This document shows positions 21,801 to 33,479 of a stretch of DNA of 64,000 nucleotides, in pieces. Below the pieces are notes generated by a model, which saw only the letters and a program-made list of their open reading frames with translations, had not been told where the DNA came from and did not search any database. Numbering within the stretch: position 1 is the stretch's first letter; each line of letters starts with the position of its first letter. Source of the stretch: Petrosia ficiformis. Its lineage: Eukaryota > Porifera > Demospongiae > Haplosclerida > Petrosiidae. The stretch spans positions 26,835,466 to 26,899,465 of the forward strand of contig OX345636.1 in the NCBI GenBank assembly GCA_947044365.1. The letters are read 5' to 3'. The translations under genes and the position numbers were made by a program.

Positions 21801-22790
21801 TTCAGACACTTGCAAAGATTTTTTGGAATTCTAAAGGCAAAGGAACTAGTATATCATCTACCCTACTACACAAGCATCTTCCACATCAGTACAATAATTA
21901 TGTATATTCTATACAATTGAATGGTGTATAAACATAGGGATATTTCCTCAGTGTATTAAATATAGGTCAACAACAAGATGCCCATGAATTTCTGTTAGTA
22001 ATGCTTGAAGAAATTGTTAAAAGGTGTAAAACAGAATCATTTACAGAGTCAAGTTCAATTTATATAACATTCATTATAACATTCCAGTGAAAATTTAGCA
22101 GAATATGTAAATATGAAGATAGAAACAACAGGTATTATTCAAAATGCTAAAAACATATTACATGTTTTGATTCATGCTACTTTAAACAATATTCATAGTT
22201 ACATGCTGCCATTGTGAAGTGGCACAATCCAGTACAGTTGACTAAACACATTTAGAAATTGACCTGAAGATAGACAAAAGATTATCATTATATCAACATC
22301 AAAGAATACATACCCCAGGGATATCATATAGATGAGTGCCTTTCAAAACACACTGAAGGAGGAGTTAATTGGTGATAATGCAGTATTTTGTGTGGAGTAA
22401 GATAACGCAAATAACCTAATGAGGTATCTTGAAGATGTTCTTGCAGATGCCAACACAATACACCTTCAAAAGTTAAACATGAAATTTCATGAAACACGAT
22501 ATTTCATCATTCGGATTACATTTAAACAAATACATTTTTATGGACATGAAGATGCAGAGCCACCATTCATTCACCCACAGAAACAATAAGAAAAAACATT
22601 TATCTTTGAAATGTCAAGAAACAAATATCAAGAAGCTTGAAAATGAGCTTGTCAGCTACTGAGACACAACTCTGATACAGCATTTTAAAAGATTCACTTG
22701 ATACATTGACGAAACCATGCACAAAACAACAAAGTCGATAATTTAAATCTGTCAAACCAACAGGGGTCAAATTACTAACATTAGGTAAAA
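21800..22790 (+). pseudogene. Ubiquitin-specific protease (USP) relic
   Basis: Pieces of a USP-type ubiquitin C-terminal hydrolase in order but in broken frames: CTVCCIQTLAKIFWNSK near 21790; GQQQDAHEFLLVMLEE near 21967; a zinc-ribbon-like VTCCHCEVAQSSTVD then LEIDLKID near 22198; and LIQHFKRF (the USP xxLKRF motif) near 22678, several separated by stops. USPs remove ubiquitin; the catalytic Cys box is not seen. It may be a relic of a host gene or of a gene carried by a transposon. Confidence 0.45.
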
Positions 22791-22799
22791 TCCATATAC

Positions 22800-24560
22800 A
22801 CATATAAGTATACATTTATTTTCATGCTTACAGTAATGGAACAATATTCAGGCAAGATTGATAACATTACAACAGCGAAATAGGAGGGGAAATGCATATC
22901 ACTGACAAGTATTGAAATTCAATGTCTCTCACAACACAACGCAATAACAGATATCAGACAATGCTGGTTAAATGACAAAGTAAGCAACATTGGCCATTTT
23001 ATCACTATTCTTTGACTATACTATATGTAATTTATGAAGTAATAAATAGTTACACCTTTCTTCTTGCCAATGATAATCTGAAAAGCAAGGTACATGTAAC
23101 TCACAAGTAGACAATAGCATAAGTTCATATACATACATTACAACAAAGGGCAAGAAAATACTACCCTTTGCTTCATTTTTTATGGAAAAAATATAGAGAA
23201 AAAAAGAATTGACGATACAGTTAAAGGATATCGATGGCACAGAAAGATACACCAAATCTCTAATGTAATATTAAATTCATATATAGCCACTTAGTTGAAA
23301 ATATTTGGAACGTATCAGCACTGGGTGATTCAAGTTAATATGAGTGTGCACTGGGGAATGATGGTAAAGTTAATTATGGATGTATGTTATAAATAATTAT
23401 GTATAATATCAAATGATAGGTAGTTGATTTTATATGAGACATAATTACTTAATATTTGCTGCATCATTTTTGGTGGCAAAAATGGTTAGGTTTATTATAG
23501 TGTTCACCCTAGAGCCTGTTTAGTAGTATGGCAGCTGCTGGTTGAGATTCTTGTACACGTAATAATCTCAACCATTTGGATTAATAAAAGAATACATCCA
23601 TTCAGAAGAATAGCTTTGACTGTGGGATCTTTGCTATCAAGGTATACATAATCATTAAGAGCCCCGAATTCCAATGTTCACAACTTCACATAACCAACAG
23701 ATGGCCCAATACACAATTAATGATAAGGAACCAAATTATTCACAGGTTTTGAATGTTTGTTTAATTATGATATAGCAGGTATTCATATTACACAAACATT
23801 TAGCTTGATGTACCAAGGATTCACAATGAAAAAGTCTATGAAATAATCAATAATAAAATTCTGTGAGTAGTACAAAATCATGATTTTAGATGTAGATGCA
23901 CACATAATTGAAATTGATATGATTATAATATAGAAGTGACCTCTCAGAAAGCAAGGAGCAAAATTATGTGGTTCTAATTCAAACATCAACTACATGTAGC
24001 AAATCAAAGTAAGCTCAAGGGCTGTTTTGACTACCTTATAGTGCTTATATTATACACATTCTCATTCTGCTTACCTCCAGCACTCATTGTCCTGTAATAC
24101 CATCAACTATCACGTTGCCAAATTTTGAAAACAACACAAATCAGTGATCATTTACAGCTGTCTCAGTCATCTGATTCATCTGTAAAAGATGAAAATGTTA
24201 GGAAACATTATTCACAAATAAAAGAATACCACAGCCCTCTGAAAATGCAAGAGGTTTAAACATTGCACATATACTGCATGTGTACATACTAAAAACTATA
24301 TTAGGTTGATATTGACATAACCCATTAAGGATTAGAGATGTATAATGAGTATGGAACAAAATAAGTGTGCCAGAAAATTAATGAAATAAAAAAAAATACA
24401 TGTACACATTGGACTTCTCCATATTTACATGTACCTAACAAAAAAAAACAACAAAAAAGACCATCAACAACAGAAGACCTTGAAAGGCCTTCAAAACAAC
24501 AGAAGGTAATAAACATGTGCAAATATATATACAGCTTTTATACACGTACTGTATATCTTA
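22800..24560. other. Non-coding stretch
   Basis: AT-rich, no intact gene or repeat structure recognised. Short frames at 22600-22815, 23016-23255 and 23783-23989 have no motif. Confidence 0.4.
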
Positions 24561-24584
24561 TCATTCTATCAGCTTAATACAAAC

Positions 24585-26900
24585 ATAAATGATAAACATG
24601 TATGTACACATTGTCCAAAGACTTTCGAATATAAAAGCAGTTTATATCAACATGAGCATCAAGATCACAACGAAATACATACATGTAAATTTCTAGTGAT
24701 AAATGTGATACCAGGTAATTAATATTATTTGCTTACATGTAAATAAACACTTTGTACAATTGTACACACACTTAATCTTGCATTGCATGTTTAATAACAT
24801 TCAGGACCTTAAACAACATCTACACATGAGTCACCAAATTGAAATGAAGGAAATGAATCATAACTTTTCATCATTTAAGAGTTTAAACAAAGGAAGATAG
24901 ATGAAGAAATTCACACAAAGTCCTGTTATACACAAAAGGCAGGTTCCAGGGTTAGTCTATATTGGTACTACTACTGGAACAGATCAGGGGTATACCTGAC
25001 AAAAAGGGACAGGAAAACGATCAATAAAACTACAAGGAAGTAACAAATTGGATACTTTCTGTACAGCTCATATGGAGGTAACTCAACAACAAAATAGGGA
25101 AGTACATGTGGTTTACTGTAACACACACTACAATTATGAAAATGAGTTGGCCCACCTATATATCCCTGAACCAGTGAGAATGACAGTAGTGTCTAAATCA
25201 CAACACAGTGTTAAGGTGGACAGAATTCTTGATCATATTAAGGACAGAGTCTGAAATGATATGACACTTGAACATTTAGTGACTAGACAGGACATTTTAA
25301 ATATTAAGAGGCAATTCAATATTGAATGTATAGAAAGAAACAAAAATGACCACACTAGTCTACAAACATGGGTTGAAGAATTACATTTACAACCTTACTA
25401 CTCCATTGTGATATTCAAACAACAAGGCAATACACAAGGAGAAGAAATGGATGATATAGGCAAAGATGACTTTTTACTTGGTAAACAGACAGAATTTCAA
25501 TGGGAAATTATGACTGAGTTTGGTAACAATATAATGTGTGTTGATGCTACACACAACACAAACATGCATGATTTTTACTTGATAACAATTGTAGTATATA
25601 GTAGACGGGTTTGGGGAAGGAATATCAGTAAGATGGGCTATAAGTAACAGGAAAGAGGGCTGTATATATGTGACCGGCTTAGCGAAAACCAGTCTTATGG
25701 ATCAAAATATAATTTGGAGATATGATTGAAAATAAACAGTTCTGAATTATTTGGGCGATCACTGTTTTATTACATAAAAACCTTCACAAATGTCTTACAT
25801 GTCTTCTGATACCTTTAGCAAGTCTTAGAGACCTCTATGTACTTTGCTAGCCACTGCTAAATAAATTGCTAATCATTAATTAATGTTAATGGTTTAAAAA
25901 CTTTATTTAATTACGAAATAAAGTATTTGTGACTACCATGGTTTAATCGCTCGCTACCATGATTGGGATGTATAATATATCATTCTAGAGATATAATTTA
26001 ATGGTCTATTCAGGTAAGACAAAAAAATCAATTTTGAAATCTTGATCCATAAGACTGGTTTTCGCAGAGCCGATCACATATATTGACACAATTCTTTAAG
26101 AACATCCATATATGCACAGGAGAGTTAATGCCAAATATATTTATGTTCGATGATGCTGAACAGTAGTGGAATTCATGGTCAGCCATATACGGAAACGCCA
26201 AAACTAAAAAATTCCTTTGTTAATGGCACATTAATAGAGCATGGCAATAAGAACTTTGTGAACATGTGTCAAAACAAGAAGATTGAATTAAAATCTATCA
26301 CTATTTACAATTACTTCTTGCTGAACACAAAAAGCCACAATTTAGGATTTTAGTACAGCAGTTTTCATCATTTTAATATTTCATAACCATGATTTCTACC
26401 AATACACTATTGCAAACGCTTACAAGAATGGGCAGTTTGTTGTCGCTAATGGGCTTTCATTAACAACGCCAATACGTTTCTGGAAGCACAATCTAAAGGA
26501 TGTTTACCTAGACAAAAAGCATAATAGAAGACTGGATCTATTTGCTGTATATCTTGCTGTATATCTTGCTGAAATTCACATTAGATATAGCTTTCAGTAG
26601 ATTCAACAAAATCAACAAAGGTAAAGCTACTCACAGAGTAACTGAAATCAATAGAAGACACAAAGCAGCAGAAAAAAAAAGATATTTGAAGGAAACACAT
26701 CATCATTAAGGGATGACAACACATGGCTTGCTCTCTCCCAACAAAACATAAACATTTGTTATACAATAATAATAATATAGATAAGCGTATACAACTTGTA
26801 AATTGAGATGCTGTAAATGCAGAGCATGTATACATATGTACACATATTCATGCTTGGATGGCGTCACACATACCACTGTGTGTAATTACATATGGTACAG
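24585..26900 (+). pseudogene. Mutator-like (MULE) transposase relic
   Basis: Read in order with breaks: a C2H2 finger near 24595 (CTHCPKTF...HEHQDH); open frames at 25048-25254 and 25261-25647 ending in the MULE motif CVDATHNTNMHDFYLITIV with the first catalytic Asp; then, shifted by one base, GEGISVRWAISNRKE near 25608; a MITE insertion; FDDAEQ near 26149 (second Asp), WHINRAW near 26236; and a SWIM-type CRACIHMYTYSCLDG near 26820. Several in-frame stops after the MITE. The domain order matches Mutator-like transposases of invertebrates. Non-functional. Confidence 0.6.
25667..26085. mobile_element. MITE with about 38-bp inverted termini, inside the MULE relic
   Basis: Left end TGTGACCGGCTTAGCGAAAA and onward through CCAGTCTTATGGATCAA; the right end is its reverse complement with a few mismatches (TTGATCCATAAGACTGG ... 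GATCACA). Flanks are TATA-like on both sides (possible TATA duplication). No coding capacity. It splits the MULE relic between the WAISNRKE and DDAEQ motifs. Confidence 0.75.
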
Positions 26901-27262
26901 CTCAAAACAAATTTGTCAAGGTGGAGTAGCACAAGTTACCATTCAGCATTTTGTGGTGTACTTCTCCGTAATACAGTGTATGGGTACCTACCCTAGGTAC
27001 ACACTAATGATTATAGTTGCAGTACATATGTATGATGTAGTACACTGTAGCTTAGTGTACAGAAGGGTACTGTGGGGTACCCTCAACTGGCCACAAATAC
27101 ACTGTGAAAGACCTAACAGTTACAATCAGACCAATCAGCATGTACCCACAACACACTTTGATAGTGTAAATTTGCATGCATTATTAGGCAATTGTTATCA
27201 TCAATTGAAAAAGGTATTTTGTTTATCATTATACAATAAAAATATTATAAACATAGATGTTG
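26901..27262. other. Unassigned stretch with repeated GGGTACC/GTGTAC motifs
   Basis: No gene. A loose inverted arrangement of GGTACC, TAGTGTAC and GTACACTA motifs between 26970 and 27080 suggests a small palindromic element, not resolved. Confidence 0.25.
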
Positions 27263-27965
27263 CTAGTCTGTGTTACTAAAGAAAACCCTCAGTCTGGTAG
27301 CCAGTGGCTTCTCCCTGTTTTTCAATGACCTTAGGAATAACTTTTTGCAAATGGTTGAAGCATATTCCTGCATCAACAGCTCTCCAAAAGCTTTGAATAA
27401 GTTCCAATAAGTTTCAATAAGTTCCTGCTTACCTCTTCGTTTGACTTCACAACGAATGACCTCTTTCAACTCATGCCACGTGTTCTCTATAGGGTTACAG
27501 TCATTTTCCTTCGAATATGCACACATTTGTAGCTCCTCTTTAGCTTATAGCTGCCCATACATGAACTTTTATGGGATGTTTGGGTTTGGGCTTTAATTTA
27601 GGTGGTTGGTTCATTTTCCAAAGGTAATGTCTTCTGTGAAGTTCTAGCTAAACAGATGTCTCATCACTCCAGATGACATCATCAAAACAATCATTTTCTG
27701 CAAGACATTTAGTGGCCCAGGACAACCATTTTTCCTTGTTTGCTGGTCATATAAGTTGACAGTAGCGTGTACCATGGAATGTCCATCCTAGAAGCTGTCA
27801 ACTCCTTTTAATAATTGTTGTAAGACTAAGGAATATTCCACATTGATTAAGTACTGTAGCTAATTGTATTGCAGTTGTTTCATCATCAGCAATCATTTTA
27901 GCTTCAACAGCTCAAAGAACAGCATCTGCCATATTGCTTGGCCTCCCAGACACAGGCCCACTCTC
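27263..27965 (-). pseudogene. Tc1/mariner transposase relic
   Basis: The - strand frame 27263-27526 contains NPIENTWHELKEVIRCEVKR, the typical C-terminal part of Tc1-like transposase (NPIENLW). Upstream (27530-27960) the same strand shows broken DVIWSDETS and an N-terminal helix-turn-helix remnant with stops and shifts. Tc1 transposases cut and paste at TA sites. This copy is dead. Confidence 0.6.
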
Positions 27966-27978
27966 TAGTACCACCTTA

Positions 27979-28131
27979 ATATTCTTTGTGATTAATTTTG
28001 AGCTTTATGAAAACGAAATAATAGTTCTGTGAACAGAACATTTCGGCCCAAGAGCCTTATTCAGCTACATGTATATGTACATACAAATATTATTTCGTTT
28101 CCATAAAGGTCAAAATTAATCACAAAGAATA
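27979..28131. repeat. Inverted repeat, Tc1-like terminus or foldback
   Basis: TATTCTTTGTGATTAATTTT ... AACGAAATAAT (27980-28022) is the reverse complement of ATTATTTCGTTTCC ... AAAATTAATCACAAAGAATA (28087-28130). It lies beside the Tc1 relic and may be its terminal inverted repeat in foldback form. Confidence 0.7.
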
Positions 28132-29395
28132 TGAACAATGAAATACAAGACCTACAGTGTATATCAAAATTTATTGATACTTGCAATATTTATGGTTAGT
28201 CTCGTTCATACTGTAAATAAGCTGGGATAAGACTAATTCATGGTATTGCTATGGTATTGTTATCGACTATAATTTTCTGTCTAGCGCAATTTAATTAAAA
28301 TGGGTGCAGTCATTGTATCCATAAGTATCAATAAAAGCAAATTGATATCTTACCGTTTCAATTTTATCATTAGCGCCCATCACTATTATACTAATATTAT
28401 TATAAACAACAGCATGTAAAAGTGATTGTGATGGTCATGTGATCTATAGCTAATCATAAAGCACGAGGCGTAGCCGAGTGCTTTATGAGGCTTGGAGACC
28501 CTACCCCCAGTGCTATATTTTCCAAGACAACACGAGCAAACCCGGTGCTTTAACTGGTTTATAGTACTTTGGATTGATGCAATGGAGAATAAAAATAAAG
28601 TACTTAGTGTTCTTGCACTAAACCCGAGGTAAGCGCGTTGTTTTCTAGTGTTATAAACAACATCTGGAAAATATAGAACAGGATGTGGTAAAAAAAGTGT
28701 GCTATATAGAACAGTCGGTACCTTTGATGTTAGGCGTCAAAGTGCTATAAATACATATGTAGTACTATAATTTACAGTGCAGTGTCAACCAAGGTATAAA
28801 ATCATTATTGACTATAATTATATCAATTATAATGCAATAACTTTAACACTACATACCCCCAGCAAAGTCTTATGGCTGACGCTTCTAGGATTCTGTAGTG
28901 CAAGATTTAGCAAGTACCAATATGATTAGTTTTACTTCGAATATTAGGGGATAGTAGTTGTGTTCTTATAGCTTTCAATATTAAAATTTGGAAGACAGTT
29001 ATCACATCCAAAATAATTTTGTGCAAATAATTGTATACACAGCCACCATAGTTAATTATTTTTTTTTTACAGTGCAAGGTACAATTATGAGGTAAGTCCT
29101 GTAAGATAATAATTTCGCTTTCCTAGTTTATTGCTTCTACAATTATACTGTAATGATATAATACTTATAACACAATAATTATTATAGATATAATTGATTG
29201 AGTGCTCAGCCTCCTGGAATGACACAATACATACTCTCTGATTATGAATGTATTACTGTTGCAAATGTGAAAATTATTATACTTAAAGTTCAAGTGTGAA
29301 GTTACTGAATTACTGAACTAGTTTCATGTATTAATTTGGTCCATGATTTCTCAAATGTTGACACTTTTTGACTATTGAGTGGCGACATTTTTCCT
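28132..29395. other. Non-coding stretch with a MITE-like block
   Basis: 28450-28640 holds AAAGCACGAGGCGTAGCCGAGTGCTTTATG, a short perfect stem (split here as AAAGCAC...GTGCTTT), and nearby GTGCTTT/AAGTACTT repeats. It is probably a small non-autonomous element. No genes. Confidence 0.35.
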
Positions 29396-29396
29396 T

Positions 29397-29675
29397 TCAT
29401 ATTTTGTCTGTGTTACTTTTTCCACGATACATACGTTTCACAATATCCTCAATCTCCCTCATCTTTTCTTCATTCAGGGGGACCAACTTTCCTTGATTAT
29501 CACCTAATCCAATTATTTTCATAACTTCTGTTCCCAAAAGGATAACTGCTAACCGAACAGCTAGTTCACCTGCTTTTGTGATATCCTGATATCGCTGGTT
29601 GCACAAAAGTTTTGGTTTTGGTGTTTCTGGCAGTTGTATCTGCCAGGCTGTAGGTGGTGGTGACATGTTGTACAC
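29397..29675 (-). CDS. Possible BEN-domain fragment
   Basis: A 92-codon frame. Residues about 33-85 (AGELAVRLAVILLGTEVM ... LVPLNEEKMREIEDIVKRMY) have the BEN pattern: a helix with LA and LFG-like positions, then a leucine-rich loop before a final helix with IxxxVxxxY. Compare the clear BEN domain at 50022. BEN domains bind DNA or chromatin proteins. The N-terminal half is proline-rich. Assignment is tentative; it could be a terminal exon of a transposon-borne gene. Confidence 0.35.
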   Translation of the reverse strand: MYNMSPPPTAWQIQLPETPKPKLLCNQRYQDITKAGELAVRLAVILLGTEVMKIIGLGDNQGKLVPLNEEKMREIEDIVKRMYRGKSNTDKI

Positions 29676-29699
29676 TTGAATTTGATGTTGAAACAGTTA

Positions 29700-30600
29700 A
29701 TGTGGCTGACTATCTTGTATAGGATTCAATATTTGCTGAAATGGCACTTGTGAAGAGCTATGTATTTCCTGGTAGCAATTACATGGTTATATATTTTCTA
29801 CCACAGATGATCCAGATGTATGCACATTTGAGGATAGCAAGCTAAGGCATTCTTCAAGTCTGGATCATAACCAAAATTTTCCTGCAGATGAATTACTGGT
29901 TGGTTACATTTGATCTCAGAAATCAGTCTTCCTTCCATCTCTGAAATCTACAATATTAAAAAAAAGATTATGTGAAATTGCATTTGTTAATTTAGTATGT
30001 CACAATTTGTGTGGTGTGAAAATTTACATGTGCAAGTGAAATGTACACTCAACAGTACACACATATTAATTACCTTTTACATGTACATAAATCGCTATAA
30101 TTATTGTTATAATATTCAAACTTCTGCTATAATTATAAAGCTCAACATACATGTATACTAGAAAATATTGTTGATTAAATTACATATGCAACTGTTGGAA
30201 ATTAATACATGTATTTATGCAATGTTTATGCTTTTCTATTTTGCATTGTAATGTTGGCTGCTACATGCAACATGTTGCAAGCATCATTATTTCCTATTGT
30301 ATGTAGTGTTGTTTTAGTTTAACAAAAATGACTACTTTTAGTTGTAATTATAGTTTAATTAACTATAATAACATTAGGCTTACTAAAAGCGTTTTAACTA
30401 ACCCATTATTGGCCAATTTTCATTTTAGTTAGTACCAGTTATTACAGTAGACTTGTAATATAGTTTAGTTAACTATGGGAAACTATAATTAACTAGAGGT
30501 ATTAATAATAGCTATGGAACATAAAGTGTCTACAATACCATTGGCAGCTTCAGTATTAAGTTGCATATGTAGAGGATATACTCAAGGCTTAAACAGTAAT
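29700..30600. other. Non-coding stretch
   Basis: AT-rich, with no gene or structured repeat recognised. Confidence 0.4.
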
Positions 30601-30604
30601 TCTC

Positions 30605-30935
30605 TATTAGCGTCCAACATCTTGTCAAATTAATCAATGCAACAAACACCTTGATGAGCAAGAACTAAAGTGATAATATATATATATGTACACTCATGCA
30701 TACACAGCCAGGCACAAAGAGAGACAGACCTAGTGTCATGTCTCCAGTTATAGGATCTTTCATAACAGCTGCTGTGAGACTTACACCTGAACTACCTCTA
30801 CTTGTAGTGTACTGACCTGAGGAAAAATAAGATATTAAAGACAGCTGGGATGATGAGATATGGATAGACTTACTTCTGGGTGAATATAACTCTTAGTAAC
30901 ACCTGGATTACCCATTAGACAGATATTAATATTGC
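30605..30935 (-). pseudogene. MCM7-like replicative helicase fragment
   Basis: Three exon-like blocks with introns. 30874-30935: [15 protein letters not shown], the Walker A region of an MCM helicase (normally GDPGVAKS). 30730-30816: [20 protein letters not shown], then PITGDMTL. 30605-30675: VLAHQGVCCID, a stop where Glu of the Walker B DEF is expected, then FDKMLDANR. MCM7 is a subunit of the MCM2-7 ring that unwinds DNA at replication forks. The fragment has lost the stretch after Walker A, has a TAA in Walker B, and lacks the rest of the gene. Retained introns point to a DNA-level duplication, not retrocopying. Confidence 0.7.
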
Positions 30936-30939
30936 CTGT

Positions 30940-32511
30940 AGATATAGTACAAAACATGTACATACATATATAGTACCAGACTGATTTGCAATCAAGCATA
31001 TTCATTATGCTTTAGCTTTAATGAATTTCATAAGCCATTGTGGCTGCTTGTTTGTTGTGTTTGTTTGTTAATTGTTTCCACACTTTTTGGTAGCATGCTA
31101 GCCACAAGATGCCATTTCTTAATACAGTGCACTTCATCCATTTCTATTGGTTTTAAGCAGTTTCTATACAACTCAGAGCACAAAACGTTTTGCCATCGGG
31201 GACTATTGAGAAGTAACTCAAGTATGAAAAACAAAAGGTGGTGTGACCAGCTCAAACATCATCTTTCACCTGATCATTTCCAGGCTCACCAGTAATTACT
31301 AATATATGCTGATCTAATGCCCTTAGCTTCAAGCGTTTTCAACTGTCATGTTTGATAGTTGTATAAATAAGTTAATGCACCAGTAATACTTCTATGTACA
31401 TTATAATACTTGATACTTCATATAGCTGTAAAGAGAGCTAATACAACAACAATACTAGAACTAGCAGAGCCTGAATTCACTAGTTGAAAATAAATGGAAG
31501 GCATTGCTAACAAAGACTCTTCCCATATCCCATAGAAAGTTTACCAAAAACATCATGACTCATAACAAATGAAACTATCACAGCCATTTGTAGTTCTCTC
31601 AAGTTGGAGTAGCAAACCATAATAATTACTTTCATGGTCTCCTTTTCTACATCCAAATATCACACTTATGATTAAACTTTCCACAGTGACATGTGACTGC
31701 TTTCCCAATCTGATTGGGCTACAACTACATCTATATAGTTGCAGCCAGTACAAACGATGGTATAAGTATGTCCAGACCATCTTGTCCTTTGCCAAGATCT
31801 GGCTACACCCGACTAACTAATTGTTTTGTATGTATGTACATGCATATATACATATATACATATATACATATATATATATATATACGTGTGTACATGTATA
31901 CATGCATATGCAGGTATGTACATATATGCATGTACATATATGTGTACATATCAGTGTTCTTTCGAAGCCTCAAATTCGTAAATTACACATTGAAATCAAT
32001 GTTGCTCTTACCTTGATTGGCTAAAGAAAGCCTCCAAAACTGGATTGTTGCTTGATAACTTAATTCTGCTGAGCATTGAGTACCATGTTACCTGTTGAAT
32101 TTAACTAAATACTTTCTTTACATAATCCTTTTGATGAAACACAACTGCACGTAGATGCACTGTTACAGCTTCATCAGGGAAAATGATGAAAAGAGAAGAT
32201 CATGTTCTGTTTAAGGATGTGTTAGAGACAAAACCAATAAAGCCACTATCCATCATTTAATAACATGTGCTGCATAATGTGAGTGTGACCATAACGCCAC
32301 TCCAATTATTATCAAAGTTTGGAAATTTTAGTGCACATCAATGGGCACTGTATGCATTATTCAAGTATTTTATAGTGCGCAATTATGGTGTGATTATACA
32401 CACTTGAGCCCCTTTGTTTTCCACCCTGGTATATATAATTATAATAATTATAATTATATACATATATAAATAGTGTATAAATGTACATGTATATTTAATA
32501 TCTAAGCTTAC
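30940..32511. other. Non-coding stretch with a TATA/TACA microsatellite
   Basis: 31830-31950 is an imperfect TACA/TATG repeat. 31030-31110 carries the AAGCCATTGTGGCTGCTTGT phrase also found in the 10.9-kb tandem repeat. No supported gene; open frames here lack motifs. Confidence 0.4.
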
Positions 32512-32595
32512 TCCTTGTACTTGCGCTGCATCTTCAGATAGTCTAGTTGTTAATGCTCCTGTAGAACTCTTCTCTTCATCAAACCATCCACTCTC
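32512..32595 (-). pseudogene. ABCB-type transporter exon, orphan
   Basis: An 84-bp, 28-codon exon with good acceptor (TTGTAG) and donor (GTAAGC). Translation GWFDEEKSSTGALTTRLSED, then AAQVQG, matches the first intracellular part of the transmembrane domain of P-glycoprotein-like (ABCB/MDR) exporters. No other ABCB exon was found nearby, so this is a fragment, though itself undamaged. Confidence 0.65.
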
Positions 32596-32655
32596 CTACA
32601 ATACAATACATATAATATATACATACACAGACATACACGTACATGTATACATAAT

Positions 32656-32705
32656 AGGGCTGAGCGATAGTATTGAATCGTGATAGTACAAGAACAATGG
32701 CGATC
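32656..32705 (+). repeat. hAT-like terminus
   Basis: TAGGGCTGAGCGATAGTA, followed by ATTGAATCGTGATAGTA, closely resembles the left terminus of the hAT at 42468 (TAGGGCTGGGCGATAGTA). The opposite end was not found. The minisatellite starts just inside it. Confidence 0.55.
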
Positions 32706-32734
32706 ACAATTATTGGTTTTCTACTATAGATAGT

Positions 32735-33080
32735 AACCACATGGTGTGTGCGCATACGCATTGACCACACATGTGGTGCATGCGCATACGCATTGACCAC
32801 ACATGTGATGTGTGCGCATACGCATTGACCACACACGTGATGTGTGCACATACGCATTGACTACAAATGTGGTGCGTGTGTGCATACGCATTGACCACAC
32901 ATGTTGCGTGTGTGCATACATATTGACCACACGTGGTGTGTGCGCATATGCATTGACCACACATGTTGTGTGTGTGCATACGCATTGACCACATATGTGG
33001 TATGTGCATATGCATTGACCACAAATGTGGTGCGTGTGCATACGTATTGACCACACATGAAGGAGGGGTGTGCGCATGCA
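32735..33080. repeat. 32-bp minisatellite with palindromic units
   Basis: About eleven units of GCATACGCATTGACCACA followed by CATGTGGTGTGTGC. Unit starts are spaced 32, 32, 32, 34, 32, 30, 32, 30 and 32 bp, varying by GT steps. Each unit has the near-palindrome ACCACACATGTGGT. Open frames across it (about 11-residue period, VVNAYAHT) are translations of the repeat, not genes. Confidence 0.88.
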
Positions 33081-33479
33081 TATAAAATATTATCATGTGA
33101 GTTAGTAACGTGTTGATAAGAATTATGCCTGAAGTGTTAAAGAGATTGGAAGGTATTGTGTGGGATTTTTTTGGATTCCCTAGCAAGGATGGGAAATATA
33201 TAGAGCCTGACAAGAAGAAAAGGACTGAAGTGCACTGTTAATTATGCAAATTGCAAACAGATACTAAAATGTTCAGGCAATACCACTAACCTGATGTTTT
33301 ATTTCGAGAGTCACCATTGTAAGGAATGTTAAGAAGCTTAACAGGCAGCACAATCAAGTATAACAAGCAGAGTGTCTGTAAAGTCTAGTAGCACCACCAA
33401 TCAGATCCTATTTTACTTACAATGTGTTTTTATTAATTAACTTGTACTACTCTTATTTATTTAAAAAGAATATATTAAT

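Noticed and set aside
31028..31295. Overlapping 75- and 85-codon frames on opposite strands
   Set aside because: The 5' part is the dispersed AAGCCATTGTGGCTGCTT repeat; neither frame has a recognisable motif.
32735..33080. Spaced near-identical repeats suggestive of a CRISPR array
   Set aside because: Units are directly contiguous with no unique spacers, and the surroundings are animal transposons.
32579..33213. Open frames up to 167 codons with VVNAYAHT periodicity
   Set aside because: They are readings of the 32-bp minisatellite; no start context or splice signals.
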